Source: Palsa-504 sp963705835 (lineage in GTDB: Bacteria; Actinomycetota; Actinomycetes; Streptosporangiales; Streptosporangiaceae). Taken from it: 64,000 bases of DNA. Positions within the stretch are counted from its first letter, which is position 1, and each line of letters opens with the position of its first letter. Of this stretch, positions 1 to 7,975 are shown in pieces. Below the pieces are notes generated by a model. The model was given only the letters and a program-made list of their open reading frames with translations, had not been told where the DNA came from and ran no database searches. The translations under genes were made by a program, and so were the position numbers. Location of the stretch: contig CAVPLC010000043.1 of assembly GCA_963705835.1 (NCBI GenBank), positions 59,075-123,074 of the forward strand. Direction: 5' to 3'.

Positions 1-1
1 G

Positions 2-1099
2 ATGCTGGGCGCGGCCTTCGGGGCATGGCCGATGCCTGAACTGCGCCCATCCATAAGCTCCCGATGGCTGGGCTTGGCTATCCTGATCCTGCTGCTCGCC
101 CGGATCGGAAGTGTCGCGGCGGGCAACATCTCCGATGTCGGGCAGGCGAGCTCGCTCGGCGCTTGGCGTCTTCTGCACGGACTGCACCTGTACGGGGCGC
201 TGTCCTGGCCGGGCCCCGGCGGGCTCCGGATCTACCGCCCTGACTCCTACGGCCCGTTCGCCTACTACGCGTACCTCCCGTTCGCGGCTATCTTCCCGCC
301 GGCGCCGGCACAGATCGCGACGCTGCTGCCGGCGGCGTGCTTCGACGTGCTGACGCTCGCTGGACTGTACACGCTCGGCTGTCGGCTCGGCGGCCGGCCG
401 CTCGCACGGGCGTTCATGTTTGCGTATCTGGTCTACCCGTTCACCGACCTGACCTTGATGGCGCAGACCAACGATGCGCTGATCGCCGCCCTCTGTGTAT
501 GGACGATCGTCGCGGCGCAGCGACCGGTCACTCGCGGAGTGCTCATCGCGGCAGCCGCGTTGACGAAGTTCGTCCCGGTGCTGCTCGCGGTGCAATTCCT
601 CGGCGTGCGACGCGGGCGTTCACGCTACGTGCTGACGCTTGTCGCCGCGCTCGGCGGGATGCTCACCTGGCCGCTCATCACCTCGGGGGTAGGGCAGTTC
701 CTTGGCTCGACGCTGGGCTACCAGCTGATCCAGCGCGGCGGCGGCTTGCAGTTCAGCATCTGGACCTTCATGCCGCACGTGGCGATCGTGGCCAGGCCAG
801 TGCTCGCCGCCGCGCTGGTGCTGCTCGCGCTCTCACCCTTGTTGCGCCCTCCTGTGCAGGATGCGCGGCAGCACGCCGCCCTCGCCGCAGCGCTCCTCAT
901 CGGCGCGCAGCTACTGCTCGGCTACTGGTTCTACAACTACCTCATCTGGTTCTACCCGCTCGTCCTCGTCGCGGTCATCCAGCCTCCACGGGAGCACCGG
1001 GACGCCAAGACGCTCACGAACAGTGCCGGGAGAATCGGTATGCCGGGCGAGGTCCAGATGCCCCTAGTGGCGGCCGGGAATACCGCACACCTCGAATAA
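2..1099 (+). CDS. polytopic membrane protein, possibly GT87/DUF2029-like glycosyltransferase (5' end probably outside window)
   Basis: The frame is open to the window edge, so the true start may lie upstream. The 365 visible residues form many hydrophobic helices (for example about residues 23-40, 100-125, 205-228, 262-282 and 290-325) separated by short loops rich in Arg and aromatics. A periplasmic-looking loop with Tyr-Arg-Pro-Asp-Ser-Tyr near residue 78 and an Ala-Gln-Thr-Asn-Asp motif near 157 resemble GT-C-fold mannosyltransferases of the GT87/DUF2029 group, which use polyprenyl-phosphate sugars at the membrane. That assignment is inference. The last codons and stop lie in a sequence repeated at the end of the gene finishing at 2956. 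Confidence 0.5.
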   Translation: MLGAAFGAWPMPELRPSISSRWLGLAILILLLARIGSVAAGNISDVGQASSLGAWRLLHGLHLYGALSWPGPGGLRIYRPDSYGPFAYYAYLPFAAIFPPAPAQIATLLPAACFDVLTLAGLYTLGCRLGGRPLARAFMFAYLVYPFTDLTLMAQTNDALIAALCVWTIVAAQRPVTRGVLIAAAALTKFVPVLLAVQFLGVRRGRSRYVLTLVAALGGMLTWPLITSGVGQFLGSTLGYQLIQRGGGLQFSIWTFMPHVAIVARPVLAAALVLLALSPLLRPPVQDARQHAALAAALLIGAQLLLGYWFYNYLIWFYPLVLVAVIQPPREHRDAKTLTNSAGRIGMPGEVQMPLVAAGNTAHLE

Positions 1100-1114
1100 G
1101 TGCTCTGCGCCAGC
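1076..1114 (+). repeat. direct repeat copy 1, spanning a stop codon
   Basis: Begins GGGAATACCGCAC and continues through GAATAAGTGC to a CCAG end. A close copy lies at 2934-2970. The stop codon of the membrane protein gene lies inside it. Confidence 0.7.
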
Positions 1115-1236
1115 ATTACGTCCTGCCGCAAGAGGAACTTGCCTGATCAGGTGGAGTGCAAGGCATCTTTGGCGCAGCCTGTTGCATTGCCCGGCCGTAC
1201 TCATGTTCCGGCGAGGCCAGCACGCGATACTGAACT

Positions 1237-1707
1237 GTGTCCACTCCCGCGCTGGCGGCCGCCGAGGCCATCGGCCTTGCCCACCGCGTGATCCGGCACG
1301 GCCCGGTACGCAGCCTGGCCGAGGCGGCACGGGCACGCGGCGTGGCGCCCGCCGATGTGGTCAAGACGCTAGTGGTGCGCCGCGGAGAGGATGACTTCCT
1401 GTTCGTGCTCGTACCCGGCGACCGCGTCATCTCCTGGCCGAAGCTAAGGGAACTGCTTGGCGTCAGCCGCCTGTCCATGCCCGATGCCGAGGTGGCCAGG
1501 CAGGCAACCGGATACGAACGCGGCACGATCACGCCGCTCGGATCGGTCAGGCGCTGGCCGGTGATCGCGGATGAACGCGTGCGCGGACGCGAGATCACCC
1601 TCGGGGCAGGCGAACACGGTCTCGCCCTCGCAGTTGACGCCGACGAGATCCTGCGGGCCCTTGACGCGTCAGTGGCGGACATCTCCGACCCTGAGCCAGC
1701 TACCTAG
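1237..1707 (+). CDS. YbaK/EbsC-type aminoacyl-tRNA deacylase
   Basis: The 156-residue protein is the usual length for single-domain YbaK/ProX-like enzymes, which hydrolyse mischarged aminoacyl-tRNAs in the cytoplasm. Visible family features are the Val-Val-Lys-Thr-Leu-Val-Val-Arg segment (about residues 43-50) containing the conserved Lys, a Phe-Val-Leu-Val-Pro-Gly-Asp strand, and a Gly-Ser-Val-Arg-Arg-Trp-Pro-Val segment near 102 where the family places its conserved Gly-rich loop. Translation starts at a GTG. It stands alone; the tRNA it edits cannot be told from sequence. Confidence 0.85.
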   Translation: MSTPALAAAEAIGLAHRVIRHGPVRSLAEAARARGVAPADVVKTLVVRRGEDDFLFVLVPGDRVISWPKLRELLGVSRLSMPDAEVARQATGYERGTITPLGSVRRWPVIADERVRGREITLGAGEHGLALAVDADEILRALDASVADISDPEPAT

Positions 1708-1817
1708 GCCACTGCGCCTGCCTGGAGGTCCAGCTGAACCTGGGTCTCCGGGATCTGTTCGCCGTGGGACGCCAGCAAGGAGGATAACGCCCGTTCCATC
1801 GTGCGACTTGTTTCGTA

Positions 1818-1835
1818 TTTAGCTCCTATGCTAAA
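1818..1835 (+). promoter_or_regulatory. inverted repeat, probable autoregulatory operator of the ArsR/SdpR-type repressor
   Basis: TTTAGC and GCTAAA form perfect 6-bp arms around a 6-bp spacer, in an A+T-rich island 7 bp upstream of the ATG at 1843. A dyad here would let the encoded repressor block its own promoter, and it argues for the ATG at 1843 rather than the upstream start codons inside it. Confidence 0.5.
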
Positions 1836-1842
1836 AGCAACT

Positions 1843-2238
1843 ATGGAAGGGACCGAGCCCCACGAGGAGGCGGGCGTCTTCCGCGCCCTGGCCGATTCCA
1901 CGCGCCGGCAGATTCTGGAGGAGCTCCGCCCGGGCGAGCTGTCGGCCGGCGAGATCGCCAGCAGATTTCCGATTAGCGGTCCTTCGGTCTCACGTCATCT
2001 GGGCGTGTTGAAGGCGGCTGGGCTGATTCGTGAGCGGCGCGTGGCTAACCGGATCTTCTACTCCCTCGTCGAGGAGCGGCTGGCGGTGTGTGTCAGCAGG
2101 TTCTTGAGCACGGTTTGCCCAGAACAGTTCATCTTCCGGCAGCGTGCGCGCGGAAGCCCCGAGAAGGGATCAGGACATGAGACCGCCCTCGATGTCAAGC
2201 ATCGTCGAACGACGCCTTCTGGTGAACTACCGCGTTGA
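1843..2238 (+). CDS. ArsR-family winged-helix repressor (SdpR-like)
   Basis: The winged-helix domain fills residues 6-90: Val-Phe-Arg-Ala-Leu-Ala-Asp-Ser-Thr-Arg-Arg-Gln-Ile-Leu opens helix 1, and Ser-Gly-Pro-Ser-Val-Ser-Arg-His-Leu-Gly-Val-Leu is the recognition helix. No Cys-x-Cys metal site is present in helix 3, so a metal sensor is unlikely; this fits the SdpR-like class. I chose the ATG at 1843 because upstream in-frame starts lie in the presumed operator at 1818-1835. The last 60 bases overlap the start of the DUF2071 gene in another frame, which suggests translational coupling and co-regulation. Confidence 0.8.
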   Translation: MEGTEPHEEAGVFRALADSTRRQILEELRPGELSAGEIASRFPISGPSVSRHLGVLKAAGLIRERRVANRIFYSLVEERLAVCVSRFLSTVCPEQFIFRQRARGSPEKGSGHETALDVKHRRTTPSGELPR

Positions 2239-2956
2239 CCCCGATGCTGCCGCGGGCCTGCTGCCATTTCCGCTTAGGCCCCAGCAAGTCGCCGGCTGGG
2301 CGGTCGCCGGTATCTGCCTGATCCGCCTCGGGCGGCTACGGCCCGGTTGGGTGCCTGGCGGGTTGGGCTTGCGCAGCGAGAATGCCGCGCATCGCATCGC
2401 CGTCGAGTGGGACGGGGCGGACGGCCGGCACACCGGCGTTTACATTCCACGCCGCGACAGCGGGTCATTGGTCAACGTCATCGCGGGCGGGCGCCTGTTT
2501 CCAGGTGAGCACCACCGTGCGTTCTTCGACGTTCGCGAGACTGCGCAAGACCTCCACGTGGGCTTCATCAGCATGGACGGCACTACCCACGTCAGCGTCG
2601 ACGTCCGCGTTGTGCGCCGGCTCCAGGGCAGCGCGTTGTTCTCCGACATGCGGGAGGCATCGGACTTCTTCCGGCAGGGCTCGGCCGGATTCTCGGCCGC
2701 CGGTGACAGGCACAGGCTCGACGGCATGCAGCTTCGCACGGACCGCTGGCGCGTCGAGCCGGTCGAGGCCTACGCCGTTCGTTCAAGTTTCTTCGATGAC
2801 CCGCGCAGGTTCCCGCCGGGCAGTGCGGTCCTCGACTGTGCTCTGCTGATGCGGGACATTCCGGTGACATGGAGCGCCCTCCAGCCGATGAGCGTCACGT
2901 GGCCACCGTCACCTCCCGACCGCCTACCGATAAGGGAATACCGCACTACCGAATAA
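2177..2956 (+). CDS. DUF2071 (YqjF-like) protein
   Basis: About 259 residues matching the DUF2071 family, which adopts an acetoacetate-decarboxylase-like fold but has no firmly established activity. The N terminus Val-Glu-Arg-Arg-Leu-Leu-Val-Asn-Tyr-Arg-Val-Asp-Pro plus the following Leu-Leu-Pro-Phe is typical: the family starts with a substrate-pocket strand and a 'P..L..LLP' stretch. The ATG at 2177 is preceded by GAGAAGGGA at 2161-2169, a good ribosome-binding site, so the longer reading from 2144 is rejected. It overlaps the end of the upstream ArsR-type gene by 62 bases. Its stop codon lies in a direct repeat shared with the gene ending at 1099. Confidence 0.75.
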   Translation: MRPPSMSSIVERRLLVNYRVDPDAAAGLLPFPLRPQQVAGWAVAGICLIRLGRLRPGWVPGGLGLRSENAAHRIAVEWDGADGRHTGVYIPRRDSGSLVNVIAGGRLFPGEHHRAFFDVRETAQDLHVGFISMDGTTHVSVDVRVVRRLQGSALFSDMREASDFFRQGSAGFSAAGDRHRLDGMQLRTDRWRVEPVEAYAVRSSFFDDPRRFPPGSAVLDCALLMRDIPVTWSALQPMSVTWPPSPPDRLPIREYRTTE

Positions 2957-2970
2957 ATGCACTGCACCAG
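2934..2970 (+). repeat. direct repeat copy 2, spanning a stop codon
   Basis: GGGAATACCGCAC is identical to copy 1 at 1076; the next 24 bases match with a few substitutions and a one-base gap (GAATAA, TGC, CTGC and CCAG are shared). It ends the DUF2071 gene. Confidence 0.7.
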
Positions 2971-3011
2971 TAAGCGGGCGTCACAGTGCTCGACAACGAG
3001 GCGGTGTCGGG

Positions 3012-3920
3012 TCACCCCACCCGGCCGGTGACGTAGGCGAGGGTGCGGGGGTCTCGCGGTTCCCCGAAGATCTGCTGAGTCCGGCCGTACTCCACGAGCA
3101 CGCCGGTGCGGGTGTCGCTCTCCGGGTTGACGAGCACCGAGAAGAACGCGGTGCGGTCGCTGACCCGCGTGGCCTGCTGCATGTTGTGCGTGACGATGAC
3201 GATGGTGTATTGCCGCTTGAGCTCCTGCATCAGGTCCTCGATCCGGCTGGTGGCGATCGGATCCAGGGCCGAGGCGGGTTCGTCCATGAGGACGACGTCG
3301 GGCTCGACGGCGATCGTGCGGGCGATGCACAGCCGCTGGGCCTGTCCGCCGGACAGGCTCAGGCCCGAGTGGCCCAGGCGGTCCTTGACCTCGTCCCAGA
3401 GCGCGGCCTGGCGCAGCGAGCGCTCGACGATCTCGTTCAGCTTCGCCTTGTTGCGCTCGCCGTTGATGCGGGGGCCGTAGGCGACGTTGTCGTAGATGGA
3501 CTTGGGGAACGGGTTGGGTTTCTGGAAGACCATGCCGATCCGCCGGCGCACGGCGACCGGCGAGACGCCCGGGGCGTACAGCGACTCCCCGCGGTAGTAG
3601 ATCTCGCCTTCCAGGCGGGCGCCAGCGACGAGGTCGTTCATGCGATTGAACGACCGCAGCACCGTCGTCTTGCCGCTCCCGGACGAGCCGATGAACGCCG
3701 TGATCTCATGCTCGTATATGGGCATCGACACGTCCGTGACGGCCTTGAAGGTGCCGTACCAGATCGAGACGCCCCGCACGTCGAAGATGATCGTGCCCGG
3801 CGCCGCCCCGGGCTGGGTGTCCTGCCGCGGGGCAACCGGCTCGGGTAGCTCGGCCCGGCCCACGACGTTCTGTTCGCGCTGTTCCACGACCATCCCATCG
3901 CCGCTTTCCCGGCCCGGCAT
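3012..3920 (-). CDS. pstB: PstB-like phosphate ABC transporter ATP-binding protein
   Basis: ATPase that would energise phosphate import at the inner face of the membrane. Walker A is Gly-Ser-Ser-Gly-Ser-Gly-Lys-Thr-Thr (about residues 78-86), the signature is Leu-Ser-Gly-Gly-Gln, Walker B is Val-Val-Leu-Met-Asp-Glu-Pro, and the H-loop is Val-Thr-His-Asn-Met. PstB hallmarks include Phe-Asn-Arg-Met-Asn-Asp after Walker A and Phe-Gln-Lys-Pro-Asn-Pro-Phe at the Q-loop. About 45 N-terminal residues are extra; a second ATG at 3893 is a possible start. No pstS, pstC, pstA or phoU is nearby, so it is an orphan copy. It lies 20 bases downstream of the WYL regulator on the same strand. Confidence 0.88.
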   Translation of the reverse strand: MPGRESGDGMVVEQREQNVVGRAELPEPVAPRQDTQPGAAPGTIIFDVRGVSIWYGTFKAVTDVSMPIYEHEITAFIGSSGSGKTTVLRSFNRMNDLVAGARLEGEIYYRGESLYAPGVSPVAVRRRIGMVFQKPNPFPKSIYDNVAYGPRINGERNKAKLNEIVERSLRQAALWDEVKDRLGHSGLSLSGGQAQRLCIARTIAVEPDVVLMDEPASALDPIATSRIEDLMQELKRQYTIVIVTHNMQQATRVSDRTAFFSVLVNPESDTRTGVLVEYGRTQQIFGEPRDPRTLAYVTGRVG

Positions 3921-3940
3921 TCCGTTCCCAGCGTGAACAC

Positions 3941-4918
3941 CTAGTGAAGGATGGACGCGTCGGCCGCGCGGCCCAGGCGCTCGGACAAGCCGCGCAGGAC
4001 GGGACCGAGCTCCGGCGGGTCCAGGACCTGGAAGTCGAAGCCCTTGAGGGCGACGTGCAGCGCCAGTTCGTCCAGCGAGTTGGACCCGGTGTGCAGGATG
4101 CAGGCGTCCGGGCCGGCGGCCTCCAGCCGGACCGAGGCCGGCGAGGAGCGCCCGGCAACGGCCTCCAGGGGAGCGTGGACCAGGATGCGCGCCTGGTAGC
4201 GGTAGGGCGCCGAAGTGATGGAGTGCGAGACGTAAGCCGCCACGTCGTCGGAGGGCAGCCTGCGAGGAGTGAACCGGGCCCCGGGCGGCCCCAGCGGTCC
4301 CTGGACGCGGTCGACGCGGAAGGTCCGCCAGTCGGCGCGGTCGACGTCCCAGGCCAGCAGGTACCAGCGGCGCGGGGTGTGCACCAGGCGGTGCGGCTCA
4401 ACGTGGCGGACCGATAGGCCGTCCCGGCCGGGGTAGCGCAGCCGCAGCCGCCGCTGGTCCCGGCAGGCCGCGGCGATGCCGGTCAGCAGGTCGGGATCCA
4501 CCCGGTCGGGGTGGTAGCCAGGCCCGGTCAGCGGGAGCGTGGTGGCGTGAAAGGCACCGATCCGGTGCCGGAGCCGGGACGGCAGCATCTGCTGGAGCTT
4601 GGTCAGCGCCCGCAAGCTGGTCTCCTCCAGACCGGCGACGCTCCCGGTGGTGGCGGTGTGCAGGCTGATCGCCACCGCCACCGCCTCCTCGTCGTCCAGC
4701 AGCAGCGGCGGCAGGGCGGCGCCGACGCCTAGCCGGTAGCCGCCCGCCACGCCCGGCGTCGCGTCCACCGGGTAGCCCAGGTCACGCAGCCGGTCGATGT
4801 CCCGGCGGACGGTCCGCAGGCCCACGCCGAGGCGCCCGGCGAGCTCGGCACCGGTCCAGTCCCGCCGGGCCTGCAACAACGACAGCAGGCGGAGCAACCG
4901 GGCCGAGGTCTCGAGCAC
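3941..4918 (-). CDS. helix-turn-helix/WYL-domain transcriptional regulator (YafY/PafC type)
   Basis: An N-terminal HTH_11 domain (about residues 5-60, with Thr-Val-Arg-Arg-Asp-Ile-Asp-Arg-Leu in the recognition helix) is followed by a WYL domain (about 135-210) containing Arg-Arg-Trp-Tyr-Leu-Leu-Ala-Trp-Asp and Thr-Phe-Arg-Val-Asp-Arg, then a C-terminal WCX-type extension. WYL domains bind nucleic acids or nucleotides. It is divergent from the epoxide hydrolase gene with only 63 bases between them, so control of that gene is the natural guess, and it may be co-transcribed with pstB downstream. Confidence 0.87.
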   Translation of the reverse strand: MLETSARLLRLLSLLQARRDWTGAELAGRLGVGLRTVRRDIDRLRDLGYPVDATPGVAGGYRLGVGAALPPLLLDDEEAVAVAISLHTATTGSVAGLEETSLRALTKLQQMLPSRLRHRIGAFHATTLPLTGPGYHPDRVDPDLLTGIAAACRDQRRLRLRYPGRDGLSVRHVEPHRLVHTPRRWYLLAWDVDRADWRTFRVDRVQGPLGPPGARFTPRRLPSDDVAAYVSHSITSAPYRYQARILVHAPLEAVAGRSSPASVRLEAAGPDACILHTGSNSLDELALHVALKGFDFQVLDPPELGPVLRGLSERLGRAADASILH

Positions 4919-4981
4919 ATCCTCAATTGTGCCGCCTATTGGTGCCAGAACCTGACATCAATAATCTCTAGCCTCAGGTAC

Positions 4982-6184
4982 ATGACCAACACCACCGCAC
5001 CGCAGCCGTCAACGAACACCGAGGCCGGGATCCGGCCGTACCGGATCAGCGTCCCGCAGGCCGACCTCGATGACCTCCGCGAGCGGCTGGCCCGGACCCG
5101 CTGGGCCGCCGACCTGCCCGGCACGGGCTGGGAGCGCGGCGTCCCAACCGCCTACCTGCGCGAGCTCGCCGCCTACTGGGAGAAGGAGTACGACTGGCGG
5201 GCGCACGAGGCGGCCCTCAACGCCTACCCCCAGTTCATCACCACGATCGACGGAACGCAGCTGCACTTCCTCCACGTACGCTCCGCGCAGCCGGACGCCA
5301 CGCCGCTGATGCTGCTGCACGGCTGGCCGGGCTCGGTCGTGGAGTTCATCGACCTGATCGGCCCGCTCACCGACCCGGCCGCGTACGGCGGCGACCCGGC
5401 CGGCGCCTTCCACCTGGTGATCCCGTCGCTGCCCGGCTACGGGTTCTCCGGGCCGCTCACCGAGACCGGCTGGACCGACGGCCGGACCGCGGCCGCGCTG
5501 ATCGAGCTGATGGACCGGCTCGGCTATGACCGATACGGCGTCCAGGGCGGGGATGTGGGCGGCTTCCTGGCCCCGCTGATGGGCCGCGCGGCCCCGGACC
5601 GGATCATCGGAATCCATGTCAACGCCTTGGTCACCTTCCCCACCGGCGACCCGGCCGACCTGGCCGCGATGACCGAGGGCGACCGCGCCAGGAATGCCGC
5701 CAGGGATGAATGGCAGCAGCGGTCCGGGGCCTACATGCAGATCCAGGGCACCCGGCCGCAGACCATCGCGCACGCGCTGACCGACTCCCCGGCCGGGCTG
5801 CTGGCCTGGATCGTGGACAAGTTCCAGGACTGGACCAACCCGGCGGCCGCGCTGCCCGAGGACGCGGTCGACCGGAACCGCATCCTGACCGACGTGAGCA
5901 TCTACTGGTTCACCGCCACGGCCGGCTCGGCCGCCCACACCTACTACGAGCGGTTCAACGACCCGAGCATGTGGGTGCCCAAGGAGCGCTCCTCAGTGCC
6001 GACCGCGGTGGCCGTCTTCCCCACCGACGTGGCCGTCCGCCCGTTCGCGGACAAGGTCCACAACGTCGTGCGCTGGTCGGAGTTCAGCCGCGGCGGCCAC
6101 TTCGCCGCCCTCGAGGCCCCCGACCTGCTCGCCGCCGACATCCGGGACTTCTTCGGCGGCCTCATCCCGCCCGCCGCACCGTAG
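4982..6184 (+). CDS. epoxide hydrolase family protein (EHN domain plus alpha/beta hydrolase)
   Basis: The 400-residue protein has the N-terminal EHN domain (about residues 18-125, with Ile-Ser-Val-Pro-Gln-Ala-Asp-Leu-Asp-Asp-Leu and Arg-Trp) and an alpha/beta-hydrolase core. His-Gly-Trp-Pro-Gly-Ser near residue 113 carries the oxyanion hole; Gly-Gly-Asp-Val-Gly-Gly near 188 supplies the nucleophilic Asp; Gly-Gly-His-Phe near 373 supplies the catalytic His. These are juvenile-hormone/microsomal-type epoxide hydrolase features; the substrate is unknown. It is divergent from the WYL regulator and ends three bases before the convergent oxidoreductase. Confidence 0.88.
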   Translation: MTNTTAPQPSTNTEAGIRPYRISVPQADLDDLRERLARTRWAADLPGTGWERGVPTAYLRELAAYWEKEYDWRAHEAALNAYPQFITTIDGTQLHFLHVRSAQPDATPLMLLHGWPGSVVEFIDLIGPLTDPAAYGGDPAGAFHLVIPSLPGYGFSGPLTETGWTDGRTAAALIELMDRLGYDRYGVQGGDVGGFLAPLMGRAAPDRIIGIHVNALVTFPTGDPADLAAMTEGDRARNAARDEWQQRSGAYMQIQGTRPQTIAHALTDSPAGLLAWIVDKFQDWTNPAAALPEDAVDRNRILTDVSIYWFTATAGSAAHTYYERFNDPSMWVPKERSSVPTAVAVFPTDVAVRPFADKVHNVVRWSEFSRGGHFAALEAPDLLAADIRDFFGGLIPPAAP

Positions 6185-6186
6185 GG

Positions 6187-7161
6187 TCACCGGGCCACGG
6201 TGAGCAGCGTCTTGCCGATCGTGGCCCGGGCCTCGATCGCCGCGTGCGCGGCCGAGGCCGCGGCAAGGCCGAACTCCTGGCCGATCACCGGCCGGATACG
6301 CCCCGCCGCGGCCTCGGCCAGCGCCGCCCGGGCCAGCGCGGCCAGGTCCTGCGGGCTCGCCCCCGCGCCCTGCAGCAGCGCAACCCCACGGGCCCGGGCG
6401 AGGTCGGGGGTGACCGGCGTGAAGCTCCCGCTGGCCATGCCGAACGCGCAGAACCGCCCGCCGCCGCCGAGCAGCCCGAACGCGTCCCGGCCGGTGTCCC
6501 CGCCCACGCCGTCGAAGACCACGTCGACCTGGCCGACGGCGTCTCGGACCCGCTGCGGCCAGTCGCCGGCGCGGTAGTTCACGGCCAGGTCGGCCCCCAG
6601 GTCCCGGGCGACCGCGAGCTTGCGCTCCTGGCCGGCCAGCGCGACGACCCGGGCCCCCGCGTTGCGGGCGATCTGCACGAGCAGCGTCCCCACGCCGCCC
6701 GCCGCCGCCTCGACCAGGACGGTGTCGCCCGCCCGCAGCTCGGCCCGGCCCGCCAGGGCGAGTGCCGTGCGGCCGTCGGCCAGCAGCGCGACGGCCTCCC
6801 GCAGGGCCATCCCGTCCGGGACCTCGATCAGCCGGCCCGCGTCGACGGCCACGCGCTCGGCGTACCCGCCGGTGCCGTTCAGGCTGGCCACCACTTGCCG
6901 TCCGGCCAGGTCCGCGCCGGCCCCAGGACCCGCGCCGGCCTGAGCGACCCGCCCGCCGACCCCGTTGCCCAGGATCGCGGGCAGCGCCGGGAGCATCGAC
7001 GGATGCGGCGCGCGGCCCGCCCGGATCTGCGTCTCCACGAAGGTCACGTTGGCGAACTCGACATCGATGACCGCTTCGCCCGGTCCCGCCCGGACCTCCG
7101 CCACCTCGGCGGGCTCAAGCACCTCCGGGGGCCCGAACTCCCGTACCACCACGGCACGCAC
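6187..7161 (-). CDS. NADPH:quinone oxidoreductase-like zinc-independent MDR enzyme
   Basis: A 324-residue medium-chain dehydrogenase/reductase. The N-terminal GroES-like domain is followed by a Rossmann domain with Ala-Ala-Ala-Gly-Gly-Val-Gly-Thr (about residues 153-160), the NADPH-binding signature of quinone oxidoreductases. The Cys/His ligands of zinc alcohol dehydrogenases are absent. It starts close to a cluster of inverted repeats and is divergent from a TetR-family gene, so TetR repression relieved by a quinone or electrophile is a reasonable inference. Confidence 0.87.
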   Translation of the reverse strand: MRAVVVREFGPPEVLEPAEVAEVRAGPGEAVIDVEFANVTFVETQIRAGRAPHPSMLPALPAILGNGVGGRVAQAGAGPGAGADLAGRQVVASLNGTGGYAERVAVDAGRLIEVPDGMALREAVALLADGRTALALAGRAELRAGDTVLVEAAAGGVGTLLVQIARNAGARVVALAGQERKLAVARDLGADLAVNYRAGDWPQRVRDAVGQVDVVFDGVGGDTGRDAFGLLGGGGRFCAFGMASGSFTPVTPDLARARGVALLQGAGASPQDLAALARAALAEAAAGRIRPVIGQEFGLAAASAAHAAIEARATIGKTLLTVAR

Positions 7162-7177
7162 GACCGCACCTCCTTAC

Positions 7178-7225
7178 CGGAGTGATTCATTCCGACTAAG
7201 ATCTTATCGGAACGATATCCTCCGA
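7178..7225. promoter_or_regulatory. overlapping inverted repeats, probable TetR operators in a divergent promoter
   Basis: Four alternating half-sites are visible: CGGA-N9-TCCG (7178-7194), TTCCGA-N11-TCGGAA (7190-7212) and TCGGA-N9-TCCGA (7207-7225). They fill the A+T-rich part of the 83-base gap between the oxidoreductase and the TetR gene, as expected for two dimers bound side by side. Confidence 0.65.
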
Positions 7226-7244
7226 ATAAAGGCAGGCTGATCAG

Positions 7245-7898
7245 ATGCCGTTCCGGTCCCTGAGCCCCCAGTCCGCGCGCGGGCGCCAGGCCGAGGCCCG
7301 GCGCAACGACCTGGTGGTGCTCGAGGCGGCGCGCGACGTTTTCACCGCCCAGGGCGCGGCCGCGCCTATCTCCGCGGTCGCCGAGCGGGCCGGCGTCGGC
7401 ATGGGCACGCTGTACCGCCGGTACGGCAGCAAGACCGAACTGCTGCAGCGGCTGTGCGTGCTGGCCATGGAGCAGACGCTGGCCGCCGCGGACGAGGCCC
7501 TGCAGGCCGCCGACCCGTGGACCGCCCTGGCCGGCTACATCCGGGCCTGCGTCGAGCTGCGCAGCGGAGCACTCGCCTCGCTGGCCGGGCAGATCGAGAC
7601 CACCGCCGAGATGCTCGGCACCGCCCGGCAGGGCATGGCCCGCACGGAGGACATCGTGGCCCGCGCCCACCGCGACGGCAGCCTGCGCGCCGACGTCACC
7701 GCCCTGGACATCACGTGGCTCATCGAGCAGTTCAGCCGCCGGCCCCCGGATCCGGTCGACCCGGGCGAGGAGCGCAACGTCCGGGCCCGCCTGCTCGCCA
7801 TCGCCCTCGATGGGCTGCGGGCCGACCCAGGCAACACCCTCCCCGGCCGCCCGCCCAGCCGCGCCCAGTACGTCAACCGCTGGTCGCACCGCCCGTAG
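7245..7898 (+). CDS. TetR/AcrR-family regulator
   Basis: The N-terminal HTH (about residues 22-68) shows Val-Leu-Glu-Ala-Ala-Arg-Asp-Val-Phe, Ile-Ser-Ala-Val-Ala-Glu-Arg-Ala-Gly-Val and Gly-Thr-Leu-Tyr-Arg-Arg-Tyr-Gly-Ser-Lys, the classic TetR DNA-binding signature. The C-terminal helical domain would bind a ligand. It is transcribed away from the quinone oxidoreductase across the overlapping dyads at 7178-7225, consistent with control of both genes. Confidence 0.9.
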   Translation: MPFRSLSPQSARGRQAEARRNDLVVLEAARDVFTAQGAAAPISAVAERAGVGMGTLYRRYGSKTELLQRLCVLAMEQTLAAADEALQAADPWTALAGYIRACVELRSGALASLAGQIETTAEMLGTARQGMARTEDIVARAHRDGSLRADVTALDITWLIEQFSRRPPDPVDPGEERNVRARLLAIALDGLRADPGNTLPGRPPSRAQYVNRWSHRP

Positions 7899-7937
7899 CC
7901 CGGAGTCGGCCCCGAGAACCAGCCGCTCTATATTCGT

Positions 7938-7958
7938 TTGAGTTTCTAGTTACTGGAA
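7938..7958 (+). promoter_or_regulatory. possible MerR-type promoter/operator
   Basis: A -35-like TTGAGT (7938-7943) is followed directly by a near-perfect 15-bp dyad, TTCtAGT-T-ACTgGAA (7944-7958), just upstream of the MerR gene start at 7976. MerR regulators bind such dyads in the spacer of their own promoters. No convincing -10 box is visible. Confidence 0.45.
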
Positions 7959-7975
7959 GGTGCACAGTCGTCTCC

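Noticed and set aside
5009..7185. Long open frames antisense to the epoxide hydrolase and oxidoreductase genes
   Set aside because: They are low-complexity Arg/Gly/Ala-rich readings caused by high G+C content, with no motif, while the sense genes have clear catalytic residues.
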